Of a stretch of 64,000 bases of DNA, positions 1 through 11,240 are shown one piece after another. A model generated the notes under the pieces. The model saw only the letters and a program-made list of their open reading frames with translations, was not told the origin of the DNA and ran no database searches. The stretch is from Ligustrum vulgare (lineage: Eukaryota > Streptophyta > Magnoliopsida > Lamiales > Oleaceae), in the NCBI GenBank assembly GCA_963555705.1, contig OY743182.1:53448592-53512591 (forward strand), written 5' to 3'. Each line of letters starts with the position of its first letter. Position 1 is the stretch's first letter. Both the position numbers and the translations under genes were made by a program.

Positions 1-480
1 AATGCACGAGCAAGTCATTAGACAAGTCGAGTTTTATTTCCTTAAGTTTTGAAGCAGTATGAGACATCTACATGATGTACTCCCTTATTTTCCCATTGCC
101 TTTATACTTTATTGAAATCAAGCTTTGCATAAGCGTGCTTGTTTCAGCCTTATCGTTTTTCGCAAAACGTTTCTTAATTTCGGCAAGGAATTCATTGGCA
201 TCATTTACCTCCTCAGATACTATGCCACTAAAGGCTTCCGGAATGCCGCACTTAAATGATCATGAGACTCGCGTAATTTAAGCAATCCCACTTCTCAAAG
301 TTCCTCATTTGATTAGATGAACTTTCATCCGTAAGAGGAGTAGGTTACTCAATCCTTAGTACAGGGTCTAGATCGATGCAGCCAACGAAAAGTTAATGTT
401 CTTGTTTTGATCCTTGAAGTTTATTCCATAAATACAGGGATTAAATTTGAGCTTGTAGATTTACTACTAGCAGAATTTGA
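1..480 (-). pseudogene. Ty1/copia gag fragment, decayed, cut by window edge
   Basis: Read on the minus strand, this stretch gives the core of a plant copia Gag (UBN2-type capsid). Recognisable strings are NDANEFLAEIKKRF, KYKGNGKIREYIM and MSHTASKLKEIKLDLSNDLL, the usual order in the family. The frame is broken by several stops and frameshifts, for example a stop right after REYIM, so it is a dead copy. The upstream end points to the leader and LTR at 500-3155, and the rest of the element (gag 3' end, pol) would lie left of base 1. A second, better kept copy of the same gag lies at 51985-52860. Plus-strand open frames here are shadows. Family call is confident; exact gag start is not. Confidence 0.8.
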
Positions 481-639
481 AACCGAATAGAGAACACTTA
501 AATAAAATTGTTCACATAAATACCTTATTATGCAAATCATACTTTCAAATAATGGTAGGGCCCATCACAAGATACCTAGCACAACATCAATATTTAGTCT
601 TTGGACAGAAATATTGACTTGTAAGTGGTACTCTTGGCG

Positions 640-1035
640 TAGTAATCAAACACTGACAGTAAGACATGTCAACCAACAAACCTTTCTTTGGACCGATTTA
701 TTGATCACACGTAAAACCAAATAACCGTCACGTATTTATCACCACAAGTTCATGTGAAATTCGGGCCAAATATTGACCTTCCTTTGGGCCGATCAATATC
801 CGCATGAAATAACACACAAACACCTAATTTTCCCTTAGTGCAGTGATCAAACACTGGCAATAAGACATGTTAACCAATAAACCTATCTTTGGACCGATTT
901 ATTGGTCACACGTTAAACCAAATAATTGCCACGTGTTTATCACAACAGGTGCATGTGAAATTCGAGCCAAATATTGACCTTCCTTTGGGCCGATCAATAT
1001 CCGCAATGAACAACACACACACAAATACCTTCTAA
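640..1035 (-). repeat. Tandem duplication (~198 bp x 2) in a copia leader
   Basis: Two near-identical units, 640-838 and 839-1035, each begin around TAATCAAACACTGACA / TGATCAAACACTGGCA and run through a TTTATTG(A/G)TCACACG segment to CGATCAATATCCGCA. The same two-unit arrangement with about the same period is present at 52952-53290 beside the other gag copy. The duplication was therefore already present in the ancestor of both elements and belongs to their 5' leader (minus strand). Confidence 0.75.
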
Positions 1036-1257
1036 TATTCAAAGTTAATTAATATCCACAAGAGAGGTTGCTTTGGCAACATGTTGCTTCAACTAACTTA
1101 CTTTCAAATATTATATCTCTCAAAAGATTCCGATGTACCAAGATTTGAAACTGAAATCCATTGATTTGCATCTATATTTGACTTTAGGATTTGAATTATA
1201 GAATTCAAAACTTTAGAATAAAGCAATCCTTAAGTTACGAGAGTCTAATTGCAATAT

Positions 1258-1870
1258 TCTTAAACTTTTGGTGGCCAATTCTGTAAAATTTTAAGCTTGA
1301 AGGACTTAAATTATAATTTTCCCAAGACTTTATTGGCCAATTTTGAGAAATTCCAAACTTTAGGTCCCAATTTGAAACAAAACCAAACTTTAGAGGTCCA
1401 AAATATGAAAATTTCAATCTTTAAAAGTTGATTTTGAAAATTTTCAAACTTTAGGAGCCAATTTAGCAAATTCCCAAACTTTAGGGACTTAATTTAAAAA
1501 AAAATTCAAACTTTAAGGACCGATTTTGAAAATCTCCAAACTTTAGTGACCAAATTAGAAAATTTTCAAACTTTAGGGACCAAATTAAAGAATTTCAGAA
1601 CTTTAGGTGCTGTATTAGAAAATTTTCAAACTTTAGGGACTGAATTAGAAAATTTTCAAACCTTAAGGGACCAAATTAGAGAATTTTCAAGCTTTAGGGA
1701 CCAGTTTTGAAAATTCTCAAACATTAGGGGCTGGATTAGAAAATTTTCAAACTTCAGGGGTTGAATCATAAAATTCCATAACTTGAGAGGTCTTGACTTT
1801 AATAAATTATAACTTTAGGGGCTCAATTTATAAATTTCAGAACTTTAAGGGCCAACTTAAATGGTTTTAA
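1258..1870. repeat. Minisatellite, ~20 diverged units of ~30 bp
   Basis: The core unit resembles AAACTTTAGGGACCAAATTA followed by GAAAATTTTC. I count about 20 units between 1258 and 1870. Units differ by several substitutions and 1-2 base indels, so the array is old. It sits between a copia gag (1-480) and the primer-binding site at 2684, in the leader of the minus-strand element. The leaders of copia elements I and II (13920-14095, 23510-23700) hold shorter arrays with a similar GAGGACCA...TTGCA(A) theme. Confidence 0.85.
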
Positions 1871-2019
1871 TAACTTCGGATTTAAACATTATTTAAAACA
1901 AATGGGGGGGACCTGATGTGCAAATAATCATAATTATCCAAAATTGCATAAGGAACCCTGAAGACTTCAAATTTCCGGTGTAAGCCCTTCTTCAAAAATC
2001 GCGACAGCTAGGGTTTTGC

Positions 2020-2240
2020 AAACCCTAGCTTCCGCCGCCGCCGTCGCATCCTAAACCAGCGAACGCGGCACCATACTCTGATCTCCTGCAGCGCAGCGCT
2101 AGACCTGGCGCTGCGCGCCTGCGTCGCCCGCAGCCACTACCGGCGCTGCACCTCTGCGCGTACATGGTGAAGTAGCGCCTGCGCGGCGCTACTCTCCTGT
2201 GACGCCGCACGCAGTTCAAACCCCGGCGCTATGCGCCCTT
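2020..2240. other. GC-rich island in copia leader, no recognisable protein
   Basis: About 220 bases are strikingly GC-rich (GCCGCCGCCG, GCAGCGCAGCGC, CTGCGCGCCTGCG) in an otherwise AT-rich window. Stop-poor frames exist on both strands only because of composition; none resembles a known domain. Its position between the minisatellite and the primer-binding site parallels GC islands in the leaders of elements I (14105-14540) and II (23770-24240). Confidence 0.6.
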
Positions 2241-2683
2241 TGCCGACAGTTGAATCCATCATCAGCCGTTCAAACCTCAACCACAACACTCGATTCGAAC
2301 AGATTATGCATCGCAAACCAGATTCAAAATGCATACAGTATACATACATGAATCCGATTTTACCCAACTCCATAAATCAGATTCAAAACCAAATTTGAAA
2401 AAAAAATTGTCCCTTCACCGAGAATCTTAATCCAAAACTCATCACCAAACTCAAACCGAATTTACAAATCCATATTTTCAATTCTCATATACAGTAAGCA
2501 TTAAGCAGAAGTTATCCAATTTTGAAACCTTGTTAAACCATCAACCAAATCGTATAAGCCAAACTTAATGCCCAAAACCTTCAATTTCATTACTCAAACC
2601 GTACGCACATATATTTTCATCTGAATTTTGCTTGTTTTGTCAAACTAACAATACGAATTGATCTGATAATTCAACACGATGTT

Positions 2684-2696
2684 GGCTCTGATACCA
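2684..2696 (-). other. Primer-binding site (initiator Met-tRNA type)
   Basis: On the minus strand the sequence reads TGGTATCAGAGCC, the standard plant copia site that pairs with the 3' end of initiator tRNA-Met. It lies 2 bases from the LTR edge at 2699, so that LTR is a 5' LTR of a minus-strand element. Confidence 0.85.
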
Positions 2697-2698
2697 CT

Positions 2699-3155
2699 TG
2701 TTAGAAAATTTTATTACAGATAATAATTTATCTATAATCTAAATAATCATCATGTTGGAATTATCAAGAATTAAATAACTGAAGCGGAAGCGTACCTTAA
2801 TCAAACGTGATTCACAATAAACGATTCGGCGTTTGGATCTTCTAAATCGATACGTAGTCCGTATTTTCTCTCTGATGATGGGATGTCAGACAAGATGAAC
2901 AGTACGTAGGATTCAGGGACCATAACCGACTTTATATACTGAATTGCCAATTAACCTAATCCGGCCCATCATGAATTAGGTAATGGCCTGGTATCTACAC
3001 ATAAAAGTCCATACATTTAATTGGATGCATTAAAGCCCGATCTATATAAAATCCTTATTAGATCACTTTAAATGGGCTTAACCAAAATTGATAGCCTTTT
3101 ATTCAATACACAATAATTCACATATAAGCCCACACGATTGATTAAAATCCTTACA
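2699..3155 (-). mobile_element. Copia 5' LTR (minus strand), 5' part replaced
   Basis: The edge TGTTAGAAAATTTTATTACA is shared with copies starting at 47075 and 63916. Alignment by eye with the 47075 copy is good over about 450 bases, including the GAAGCGGAAGCG box and the TTAAATGGGCTTAACCAAA box. Similarity stops abruptly at 3155/3156, where a 101-bp exact direct repeat begins, so the outer (U3) part of this LTR is missing or displaced. Confidence 0.8.
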
Positions 3156-3484
3156 TCTCTGGCTTCTGATTGTTATTATACACAAGGGCATTCTCCTTTC
3201 TTGAAACTTAAAGATTACAATGTTTAGAAGAATTGCATCTCTTTAATATCTCTTATTCCACAAGGGCACTTGGGTGTGATTGGAGGCTGGAGCTTCTCTT
3301 CTTCTCTTCATGTAGTTCAAACTGAAGGTTTCTTTTTCTTTTTCCTCTTTTACAAGGGTTTAATCCAGTTTACTATAGATCTTTCTCTGGCTTCTGATTG
3401 TTATTATACACAAGGGCATTCTCCTTTCTTGAAACTTAAAGATTACAATGTTTAGAAGAATTGCATCTCTTTAATATCTCTTAT
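3156..3484. repeat. Exact 101-bp direct repeat (3156-3256 and 3384-3484)
   Basis: Both copies start TCTCTGGCTTCTGATTG and end TTTAATATCTCTTAT, and I find no difference between them over 101 bases. The 127-base spacer has no counterpart outside. Identity implies a very recent duplication compared with the decayed neighbours. The left copy abuts the break point of the LTR at 3155. Confidence 0.9.
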
Positions 3485-3613
3485 ATGACCAGATTCAAGA
3501 ACGCACAGTCCTATATAACTAGATTCATTTGCACATCATCTCTCTTGTTAGCCTATATTCTTTTCCAAAATGAATAGAAAATACTATCTTCTATAGAACA
3601 TTTATTTATACAG

Positions 3614-3760
3614 GGGCAGAGCCAGCCAGAATTTTGGGTTGGGCCTCCTTTAATTGGTTTTTTTTTTTAAAAAATGTTAATGGACCTTAATAAAAAAATT
3701 TCCAAAATTGGTGGGGGGGGGGGGGGGGGTTTGGGCCCTGTAAGCCCCCCCCCCCCCGAA
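3614..3760. repeat. Transposon-end-like segment with long G and C homopolymers
   Basis: The segment starts CAGGGGCAGAGCCAGCCAGA, a phrase common at ends of plant non-autonomous DNA elements. It ends in a run of about 18 G and, after TTTGGGCCCTGTAAGC, a run of about 14 C. The two runs can pair as a hairpin. No matching second end or target duplication was found. Confidence 0.45.
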
Positions 3761-4149
3761 CAACATCATCAACAAATATTTTATGTAAAGTTAGATTGAA
3801 TTATCATTATGTACCAGAACTTTTTATTGTTTCCCTAAACTGAACATAAGGAATTCAAATTCTTTTCTTCTCCTTTGTATCTCGTGTTTTGTTCAAAAGT
3901 GCCACTAATTATTTGTTGTTGTTGATGATGAGATTTGCCAAGGAAACAAATAACACAATAATATGATGCTATTATATACACAATTATCACTAGATCCGTG
4001 TAACGCACAAGCATCACTAGTGTATGACAAGGACAACGTGTTACAAGACACTTTATACTGCAAGATTGAAGAAGAGGGTTTCTTGGTGAGAGGGATTCTT
4101 TATTTCTTCTCGTGTTCTTTTATAATACATACTCTTAATCTAATAGTTT

Positions 4150-4195
4150 GTTTTTTATTTTATTTTTATTTTTATTTTTATTTTTATTTTTATTA
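4150..4195. repeat. (TTTTA)n microsatellite
   Basis: Consecutive TTTTA units interrupted only at the edges. The open frame across it (Phe/Tyr-rich) is composition only. Confidence 0.9.
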
Positions 4196-4199
4196 TTAC

Positions 4200-5030
4200 A
4201 ATTCTCATTTCTCAATGAATGGAGCAATTAGCTACTATTTTATTAAATTGTGGTAATTAGTCAAGATGTAAGTTACTTATTTAGTTCACGTTGTTGGTAT
4301 CTACCCAGAAATAATGAGTAAAACTTCAACATAATGAACAAGAACATGAAGATTTCTCGGCCTAAGGCCTAGGTATTCACGCAAATGCATACTTACCCTT
4401 TGAACATCCACAATAAAGTGGTCATCGCTCCAAATTCACTAGATTAGAAACAAATAGTACAATACAGAGGTTAACCCCTAATGTATTACAAAATACCTTC
4501 GGACCCAAGTAATCCTCACGTAAATCTCTCAATATAGTTTACACCAACTAACTAGAAGTCATTGCCCATCAAGAAATAGTCTATCTACCATTACACAACC
4601 TCATTTACAAATTTTACCAAGAAATTATAACAAAATGATGGATTATAGAGAAAGAACCCCAAAGAGTTTCATAGAGAGAAAATGATAGTATAAGAGAAAA
4701 CCCTAGAAGATTGAGACAAATGAGGCGTCAAAGACACCTTATAAATCACATAGGTATATGACCTAAGATCAACAACCACCAATGAACCATGTGGGATCAT
4801 CTCAGCTGTTGAAGTAACCAAACGACCAATTTCATTTAATTTCCTTAAAAACTGATTTCATTTAGTAACCTCTTTAACCACATACCCTCATTTACAACAT
4901 CTATTGATGACAGACATAGCTACAATTTTCTGCAGTTAAGATTTCCAACTAATGCAGGTATCATTTATAGTAAAAACACACACAGGTTGATTTTTCTATT
5001 ATCACTTTTGCTAGCAACACAAGAATCTAC
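4200..5030. other. No recognisable gene
   Basis: AT-rich sequence without a convincing reading frame, repeat or element end. It contains AAACCCTAGA and CCTATAAATCAC-like phrases that could belong to an old LTR, but nothing that decides this. Confidence 0.4.
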
Positions 5031-5263
5031 AAAATGGGGGTGAACATATTTACACATTTGGTCCTTCATCTAATAATGACACATGGGTCAACTTCTAGTA
5101 GTTACAAGTAATTTCACCCATATCTTCATATAATTATCGGAGTAACCCTTGAGTTTGTTTGTTTTAAGTAATCTCAATCCTTCATTTGATGCAAATTTTG
5201 ACCAATATGCTTGTTGATTTTTGACTATGCAACTTTGACCTAGACCCGAATTTTGGGGTATAA
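5031..5263. repeat. Direct repeat copy 1, possible short LTR
   Basis: Matches 9345-9573 in the same orientation. Shared blocks are AAAATGGGGGTG at the left, CATATCTTCATATAATTATC in the middle and GACCCGAATTTTGGGGTA at the right. Taken without the leading AAAATGGGGG, each copy begins TG and the right copy ends CA, as an LTR would. The two copies are about 4.3 kb apart, or 1.8 kb once the hAT element at 6079-8570 is removed. No coding remnant lies between them, so this could be a small non-autonomous LTR element or a simple duplication. Confidence 0.55.
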
Positions 5264-6078
5264 AAAATGTCCCCCAAAGGCCTGGACTTGAGATCTCCTT
5301 AAGTTCGGACCTTGCACAGAATGTCAGCTCTTGCTTTGAAACCATAATCAGATGACTAGAATGCTTAATTGCTGGACCAAACTAATGTGGTCATGTCAGT
5401 TGTATGAAAGTTATCATTTTCTTATACAAAATAGCTGTTCAAGCATCATGTTTAATTTTGGTTGAGTTCTGCCTTCTTCAAGAGCCCTCGATGGAAGCTC
5501 CGAGTCTCCTGATGATAATGGTAAACAACCTTTCCATCTACGCCGCCGCAATGATAGTAACAGATTAATTTGATGCTGATATGATCAGGTTCGTCAATGT
5601 GTAAACATTCGGAAGGAGGTTGAGTTGAATCGCATGACTGCCATGTCTGATCTACACCTGCCAAGTGCCAAATTTAGATGCACGGTTGAAATTGAAGCTG
5701 AGTTTTCCAAAGCTGAAATGGATATGAAGAACGGGGTTTTCCCATGCTGAATTATCCTAGTGAAACTGAATATTAGAGATGGAATTATGAACGATCTGGA
5801 ATGAATCGATCCGAAACTGTAGTAGAGGTGTTGCTCCCCATGCTACCATTTTTAGCTCAGATTTTATCGTCTAAATCACCTTGGTAATTCTTCATTATTT
5901 CAAAGAAATGACTGCATGTGATACATCTAAAAAATCACTTCTCAAACCGAAGCGATGTGAATTGTACAATGTGGTCTCAAACGAAGCGATGTGAATTGTA
6001 CAATGTGGTTGAATTGAACTGAAGCCGTTTCACAAGAGCCTGCAGATGTAGTCGAACCAATTACACATTTTCTACATG

Positions 6079-8570
6079 CAGTGGCGGATCCAGCATCAAA
6101 AATCAGTTCGAGCGATTGTGTTGACCATGGACCATTGACCGTTGACCCGACAATTGTCAACGCCCACAATAACGAGATTGTTAATTATTATTTAATTAAA
6201 TAATATTAAAAACTAATCAATCAATATAAAAATGTACTAAAACAGATATTCAACAAATCAAAATTTTAAAAATCTCAATAATTCGCTTACTGGATTCAAG
6301 ACATCGATTAAGTCCGATGATTGTGAATCTAGATTCTAAAAAGCTTTCAACAATAATATTTGACAATCTCTTAAATAAAAGATAAATACTCTGAAAAAAT
6401 TAAAATTATAAATTCATGTACACCATTTTGTTTATTATATTATATTCTTCTACTAAATGAATTTAATTGGATTTCCCAAAGCAAATATGTAAAATAAAAT
6501 TCAAGAATTCACATTATGCATTTTCATCTTTCACAGCCTGCTTTATTCTTATAATCGAATTACAGTAAAATTGGAACAAAAATAAATAAAAGTAAAAATA
6601 AAAATAGATAGAATCACGAAAATCAATTATTATTGGGTCAAGTGTAAACCCAAATATTAAGATGAGGAAATTACACCACATCATACATTTCAACTAACAA
6701 ATTCAAAAATCAAATTTTAAAGTAATTTATTCAAAAATCAGGTCATCACGTGTTAATTTACCTTACAACATTTTCATCTCCTTTTCTACTTTCTTGACTT
6801 CCATCTCTCTCCCTCCATCTCGAGTCAAGGAGCGAGATCGCCACAGCCAATGATTTGATCGCCCCCGCTGTAGATCTCCACCGCCAATGGAAGTCTGAAC
6901 TTCTATCTGTGCATTGGCACCAAAGAAGCCACCGCATCTCAGCCGCAGCACTGTGTGGTGGTGTCGGTGATGTTGAAGGTGGTAGATCTATGTTGGAGGT
7001 TGTGGATCTATGGTGTTGTATATGTATTCTTCTCCTTCTTCGTCTATGTTTTTTGTATGTGTTCTAGTTTTGGTTATGGTTAGAGTGGTGGCGATGTGGT
7101 TGCATTTCGTGGTGCTAAGTCGTGGTGGAAATTTGGCTGTGGTGGTGGTGGTGGTGGAGTCGTGATTGCTATGGTGGCCGTGGATGAAAGATGGCTGCGA
7201 TTTTTAGTTTGTGGTGGTAAGTCATGGTGGCTAGGTGGTGGCGGTTTGTTCCTGTGTGGATGAGGGTGGCTGTGTGGACCAGTGGTGGTGATTGGAGGTA
7301 GATCTGTGGTGGTGATGGTGGCTCCGACGTCGGCACCTGCGGTCTTGGTGTTGGGTTAGGGTGGTTGATGAAAGTTAATTTGTAACCTACTAATTTGATA
7401 ATTGTTACCCAAAAATAAGTTGTGACCAATTAATTATTGTGGTCATAATTTGTGACCTATAAAATTTGTGATTTGCAACCGAAAATAGATTGTGACCAAT
7501 TTAATCGATAATCCGTGACTAAAAAATGAGTCGTGACCAAACTATTTGATAAATTGTGACTCTGAAATAAATTGTGACCGTGAAATAAATTGTAACCTAT
7601 AAATTTTTCATTTGTGGTTGAGAAAATGTATGATTTGTGAAAAATTCGTGATTTATGTTCGAGAAAAAAATTGTGACCAATGAAATTTATGATTTGTGAC
7701 CAATAAAAAAGTGTGACTCATAATCTATTAAGTTTTGAAATTGTGACAAAAAATAAGTTATGACCTAAAAAATTCTAGATTTGTGACCTAAAAATAAGTT
7801 GTAAACTAGTAATTTTGCAAATTGTGATCAATAAAATTGAAATTTATGACTCTAAAATAAGTTGTGGCCTTTGAATTTTGCGAATTGTGACCGATAAATA
7901 AGTTATGAACGAATAATTTGTGATTGAGAAATAAGTTGTGACCGATAAAATTTCTGATTTATAACCTAAAAAAAAATTGTGACCTTTATAATTCGTGATT
8001 TGGATTAGAAATAAATCATGAATAATTAATTTTAATAATTTGTGACCTATAATTGTTGTGATTTGTGACTGTGACCATAAATTATACATAATTGTGACCT
8101 TAACTTATTTAATCATCCATTTAATTATTTATTTTAGTCAAAACCTGATTTTTGAAACAAAGTACCTAAGTTTATTTGATTTGAAATACTATCTTTCAAA
8201 AACCTTGTCTATGTATTTATCACTATTAAGATAGCTTTAGAGTCAACAATTGATGGGCCAATTACTTAAGCCCAAATACTTAAAAAAAGGCCTAATTATT
8301 CTTTCATCTTCTTCTCCATCCTTACGTACGATTCTTACCCTACTGGCTGCTAGCGCTGCAAACCAAGATCGGAGAGACGGTGGAAGGAAGACATACCTGT
8401 AAGATTTCTGAAATCTAACATTTCAAACTCGACCACTCCGGAAAGAACATTCTGGTTATGGATCTGATGGCCGTGAAAAACTGAGATTCATGAGGGGGGG
8501 GAAAAAACGAGTTCGCCGGAGTCTAGCTAGCTCTGCTGCGCTACCTCGCAGCATGCTAGCTCCGCCACTG
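6079..8570. mobile_element. Non-autonomous hAT element, 2.49 kb
   Basis: The left end is CAGTGGCGGATCCAGCATC and the reverse complement of the right end is CAGTGGCGGAGCTAGCATG, so the terminal inverted repeats match at about 17 of 19 bases. The flanks are TCTACATG (6071-6078) and TCTACATG (8571-8578), a perfect 8-bp target duplication, which is diagnostic for hAT insertion. No BED zinc finger or hAT dimerisation domain is readable, so it must have been moved in trans. It carries a GC-richer block (6775-7360) and a long TTGTGACC-rich array (7381-8100). It is inserted between the two direct repeats at 5031 and 9345. Confidence 0.9.
7381..8100. repeat. TTGTGACC-rich degenerate tandem array inside hAT element
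   Basis: Phrases such as AAATAAGTTGTGACC and AAATTTGTGATTTGTGACC recur about every 20 bases for 700 bases, with a longer unit near 36-40 bases. Units are strongly diverged. Similar phrases on the opposite strand occur at 32040-32260 inside the degenerate relative of this hAT element, so the array is part of the transposon rather than of the host DNA. Confidence 0.8.
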
Positions 8571-9344
8571 TCTACATGGACACTTCTTTTCTTTACAACT
8601 ACAAGTCGAATTGGACCACGGCCAGACTTAATAATTTCGAGCTGACGCAAAGCCAAATTAGGCTTCATGGCTGCCTTGTTGAGTAAGCTGAAGCTTCTAT
8701 GATCAATACGAAGTGATTATAAATAAGCATAGAAGAATGAACTGAGACAAGTTCTGGCCAATCTGAGATGAACGAGCTGGATTCTGGACTAGCTGAATTG
8801 GAATGAACGAATTTGTAGAGTTGGATTATTCCATGCTGATTTTTAAAGAACTGGTTTCTAAGGAATTGACATCGTTGTATCGGTTGCACTGGAGCAAAAG
8901 TGGAATGAACTTAACGTGGCTGAATTGAACTGCTTGACTGAATTCAAAAGTGCAAAAATACCAAGCTCGATGCGGGACTAAAACATTGAATACAAGAACG
9001 TGACCCCTCCTTCTATGCCATTTGGTTGACTTCAAAATATGGTATTTCTAGTCAACAAAGAATGAAAAACTGGGGGTGACTAATTTATTGATTTCACTTG
9101 ACACGTGGAGACATGAGTCGACAAGAATTTATTTTGGAATTTGGATACTTTGACTTTTCTGTAAAATAATGAAAATTTGACTAAATAATCAAGTCGTATC
9201 TTGATGAAATTAGATCAACTAGATTTGCTTTGTATTGAATAAAATTACAGATCTGAGACTCAGCTCTACAAATTATTTTAAGTTGAGAGGTTTTTTGAAT
9301 TTTTTTTCTCCCTTTATGAGCATTAAATTACCCTGTTTATAAGC

Positions 9345-9573
9345 AAAATGGGGGTGGCATGTTTACACATTTGGTTCTTCTTCTAATAATGACACATTGG
9401 GTCAATTTCTAATAGTAACAAGCAATTTTACCCATATCTTCATATAATTATCGGAGTGACCACTTGAGTTTGTTTTAAGTGGTCTCGATCTTTCATTTGA
9501 TGCGAATTTTGACCAATAAGCTTGTTAATTGTTGACTAGGAAACTTTGACCTTGACCCGAATTTTGGGGTACA
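9345..9573. repeat. Direct repeat copy 2, possible short LTR
   Basis: Partner of 5031-5263. Its right end (TTTTGGGGTACA, 9573) directly abuts the copia RT remnant that begins at 9574 on the other strand. The repeat-bearing unit thus truncated the copia pol. Confidence 0.55.
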
Positions 9574-9633
9574 ACGAGGTGTAAAATCTCATTATAACAT
9601 ATTCTTCTCTTTCGGTAAAATCTTTTGTGACTA
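9574..9633 (-). pseudogene. Copia reverse transcriptase remnant, distal piece
   Basis: On the minus strand this 60-base piece reads LVTKDFTEREEY, the copia RT block usually written LVA(K/R)GFTQ(R/K)EG. It continues in frame from 11241 once the foldback element at 9644-11230 and one copy of its 10-bp duplication are removed. It ends at 9574 against the repeat that finishes at 9573. Confidence 0.75.
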
Positions 9634-9643
9634 ACCTAACCTT

Positions 9644-11230
9644 CAAAGCCATTCTCCTGCGCATGAAGTGCAGGAGAAGGCCTGTGCGCTTTGCCTCAAA
9701 AGGCAAAGCGCACAGTGTTAAAAGTGGCTGACAACGCTAATTTTTTTTTAATGTTTTTTTTTAACTTTTTTTTTTCGTTTATTTATTCTCCCTTTTATTT
9801 ATATCAATTAGAAAAACAAAATACATTTTTATCTTTTCTTTTCAATTATACATTTATTAATAAAATAATATTACAAATAAATTCATAAAAAATTTCATAC
9901 TTTTAACCACACATTCTCCAAAAAATTACTATTATAAACCACAAATAAAATTTATGGTGTTATTATAAATAAATATATCAAACAAAATTTAATACGTGTA
10001 CATATATTATAATTTATTATGACAAAATAGAAGATAAAAATAAAACTTCGCATTTAAAAATTATATACGTGCTTTGCCAACTTACCACAAAATCCAACAA
10101 ATAAGAGATTTTAGCCCTAACCACGCGATCACGTAGTTGAAGTCGAAAATGACTTTTGTGATTGTTGGGTCAATCTCATATCATCAAATTCTATCCTTTA
10201 TTATTAGTCACATTCTCTTGCGCATGAAGCGCAGGAGATGGGTATGCACTTTGGCATTTGCCTAGTCAAATGTCTGACAACCTTTTTTTCTTATTCATTT
10301 TTAATTTTGTTTGTTTATTTTTGATAAAAAATTTATTTTGTTTCTTTATTTTATCTTATTTTGTCTCAATATGATTATGCTTCATAAAATAATTTTATGT
10401 TTGAGACCCATTATTTAAAAATAATATGGTTTATAACAATAAATTTTGAAGAACGTGTTGTTGAAAAGTAATTTTTTTGAATTCATGTGTAAATTATTTA
10501 TTGGTTGAATGTGTTGTTGAAAATTAATTTTGAGAAAAAAGGATTTAAAATAATGGATACCAAACATGGGTCTTATAATATGGTCTTTTTGTAAGTATTA
10601 TTTTTGTCTTTTATTTTGTAGTAATAAATTCAACAAAAATAATAAGAATCAAAAATAATGATAATAATAAAGGATAGAATTTGACGATATGACCTTAACC
10701 CAACAATCACGAAAATCATCTTCGACTTCAAACGCACGATCGCGTGGTTAGGGCTAAAATCTCTTATTTGTTGGATTTTCTGGTAAGTTGGCAAAGCACA
10801 TATATAATTTTTAAATGCAAATTTTTATTTTTATCTTCTATTTTGTCGTAATAAATTATAATAAATATACACGTGTTAAATTTCGTTTGATATATTTATT
10901 TATAATAACACCGTAAATTTTATTTGTGGTTTGTAATAGTAATTTTTTGGAGAATGTGTGCTTAAAAATATGAAATTTTTTATGAATTTATTTGTAATAT
11001 TATTTTATTGATAAATGTGTAATTAAAAATAAAAAATAAAAAAGTATTTTTTTTTCTAATTGATATAAAAAAAGGGGAAAATAAATAAACAACAAAAAAA
11101 GTATAAAAAAAATTTAAAAAAATAGGGTTGTCAGCCACTTTAAAAGTGGCTGACAACACTATACGCTTTGCCTTTTGAGGCAAAGCGCACAAGCCTTCTC
11201 CTGCGCTTCATGCGCAGGAGAACGGCTCTG
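9644..11230. mobile_element. Mutator-like (MULE) foldback element
   Basis: Flanked by a perfect 10-bp duplication ACCTAACCTT (9634-9643 and 11231-11240), in the size range of Mutator insertions. The ends are CAAAGCCATTCTCCTGCGCA and, reversed, CAGAGCCGTTCTCCTGCGCA. The inverted arms run about 560 bases each (9644 to about 10205; about 10660 to 11230). Each end carries nested hairpins: a TCTCCTGCGC...GCAGGAGA stem, a TGCGCTTTGCCTC...GGCAAAGCGCA stem, and at the right a GTTGTCAGCCAC...GTGGCTGACAAC palindrome. A third copy of the terminal motif starts the central loop near 10210. No transposase is readable. It splits a copia RT frame. Confidence 0.88.
10206..10265. repeat. Internal third copy of the foldback terminal motif
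   Basis: CATTCTCTTGCGCATGAAGC followed by GCAGGAGA and a GCACTTTGGCATTTGCC segment and CTGACAACC repeats the hairpin order of the outer ends of the 9644-11230 element. It lies at the left edge of the unpaired loop. Confidence 0.75.
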
Positions 11231-11240
11231 ACCTAACCTT

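Noticed and set aside
3712..3757. Long G and C runs as a possible regulatory G-quadruplex
   Set aside because: Could equally be homopolymer expansion or assembly noise inside a transposon end; nothing supports a function.
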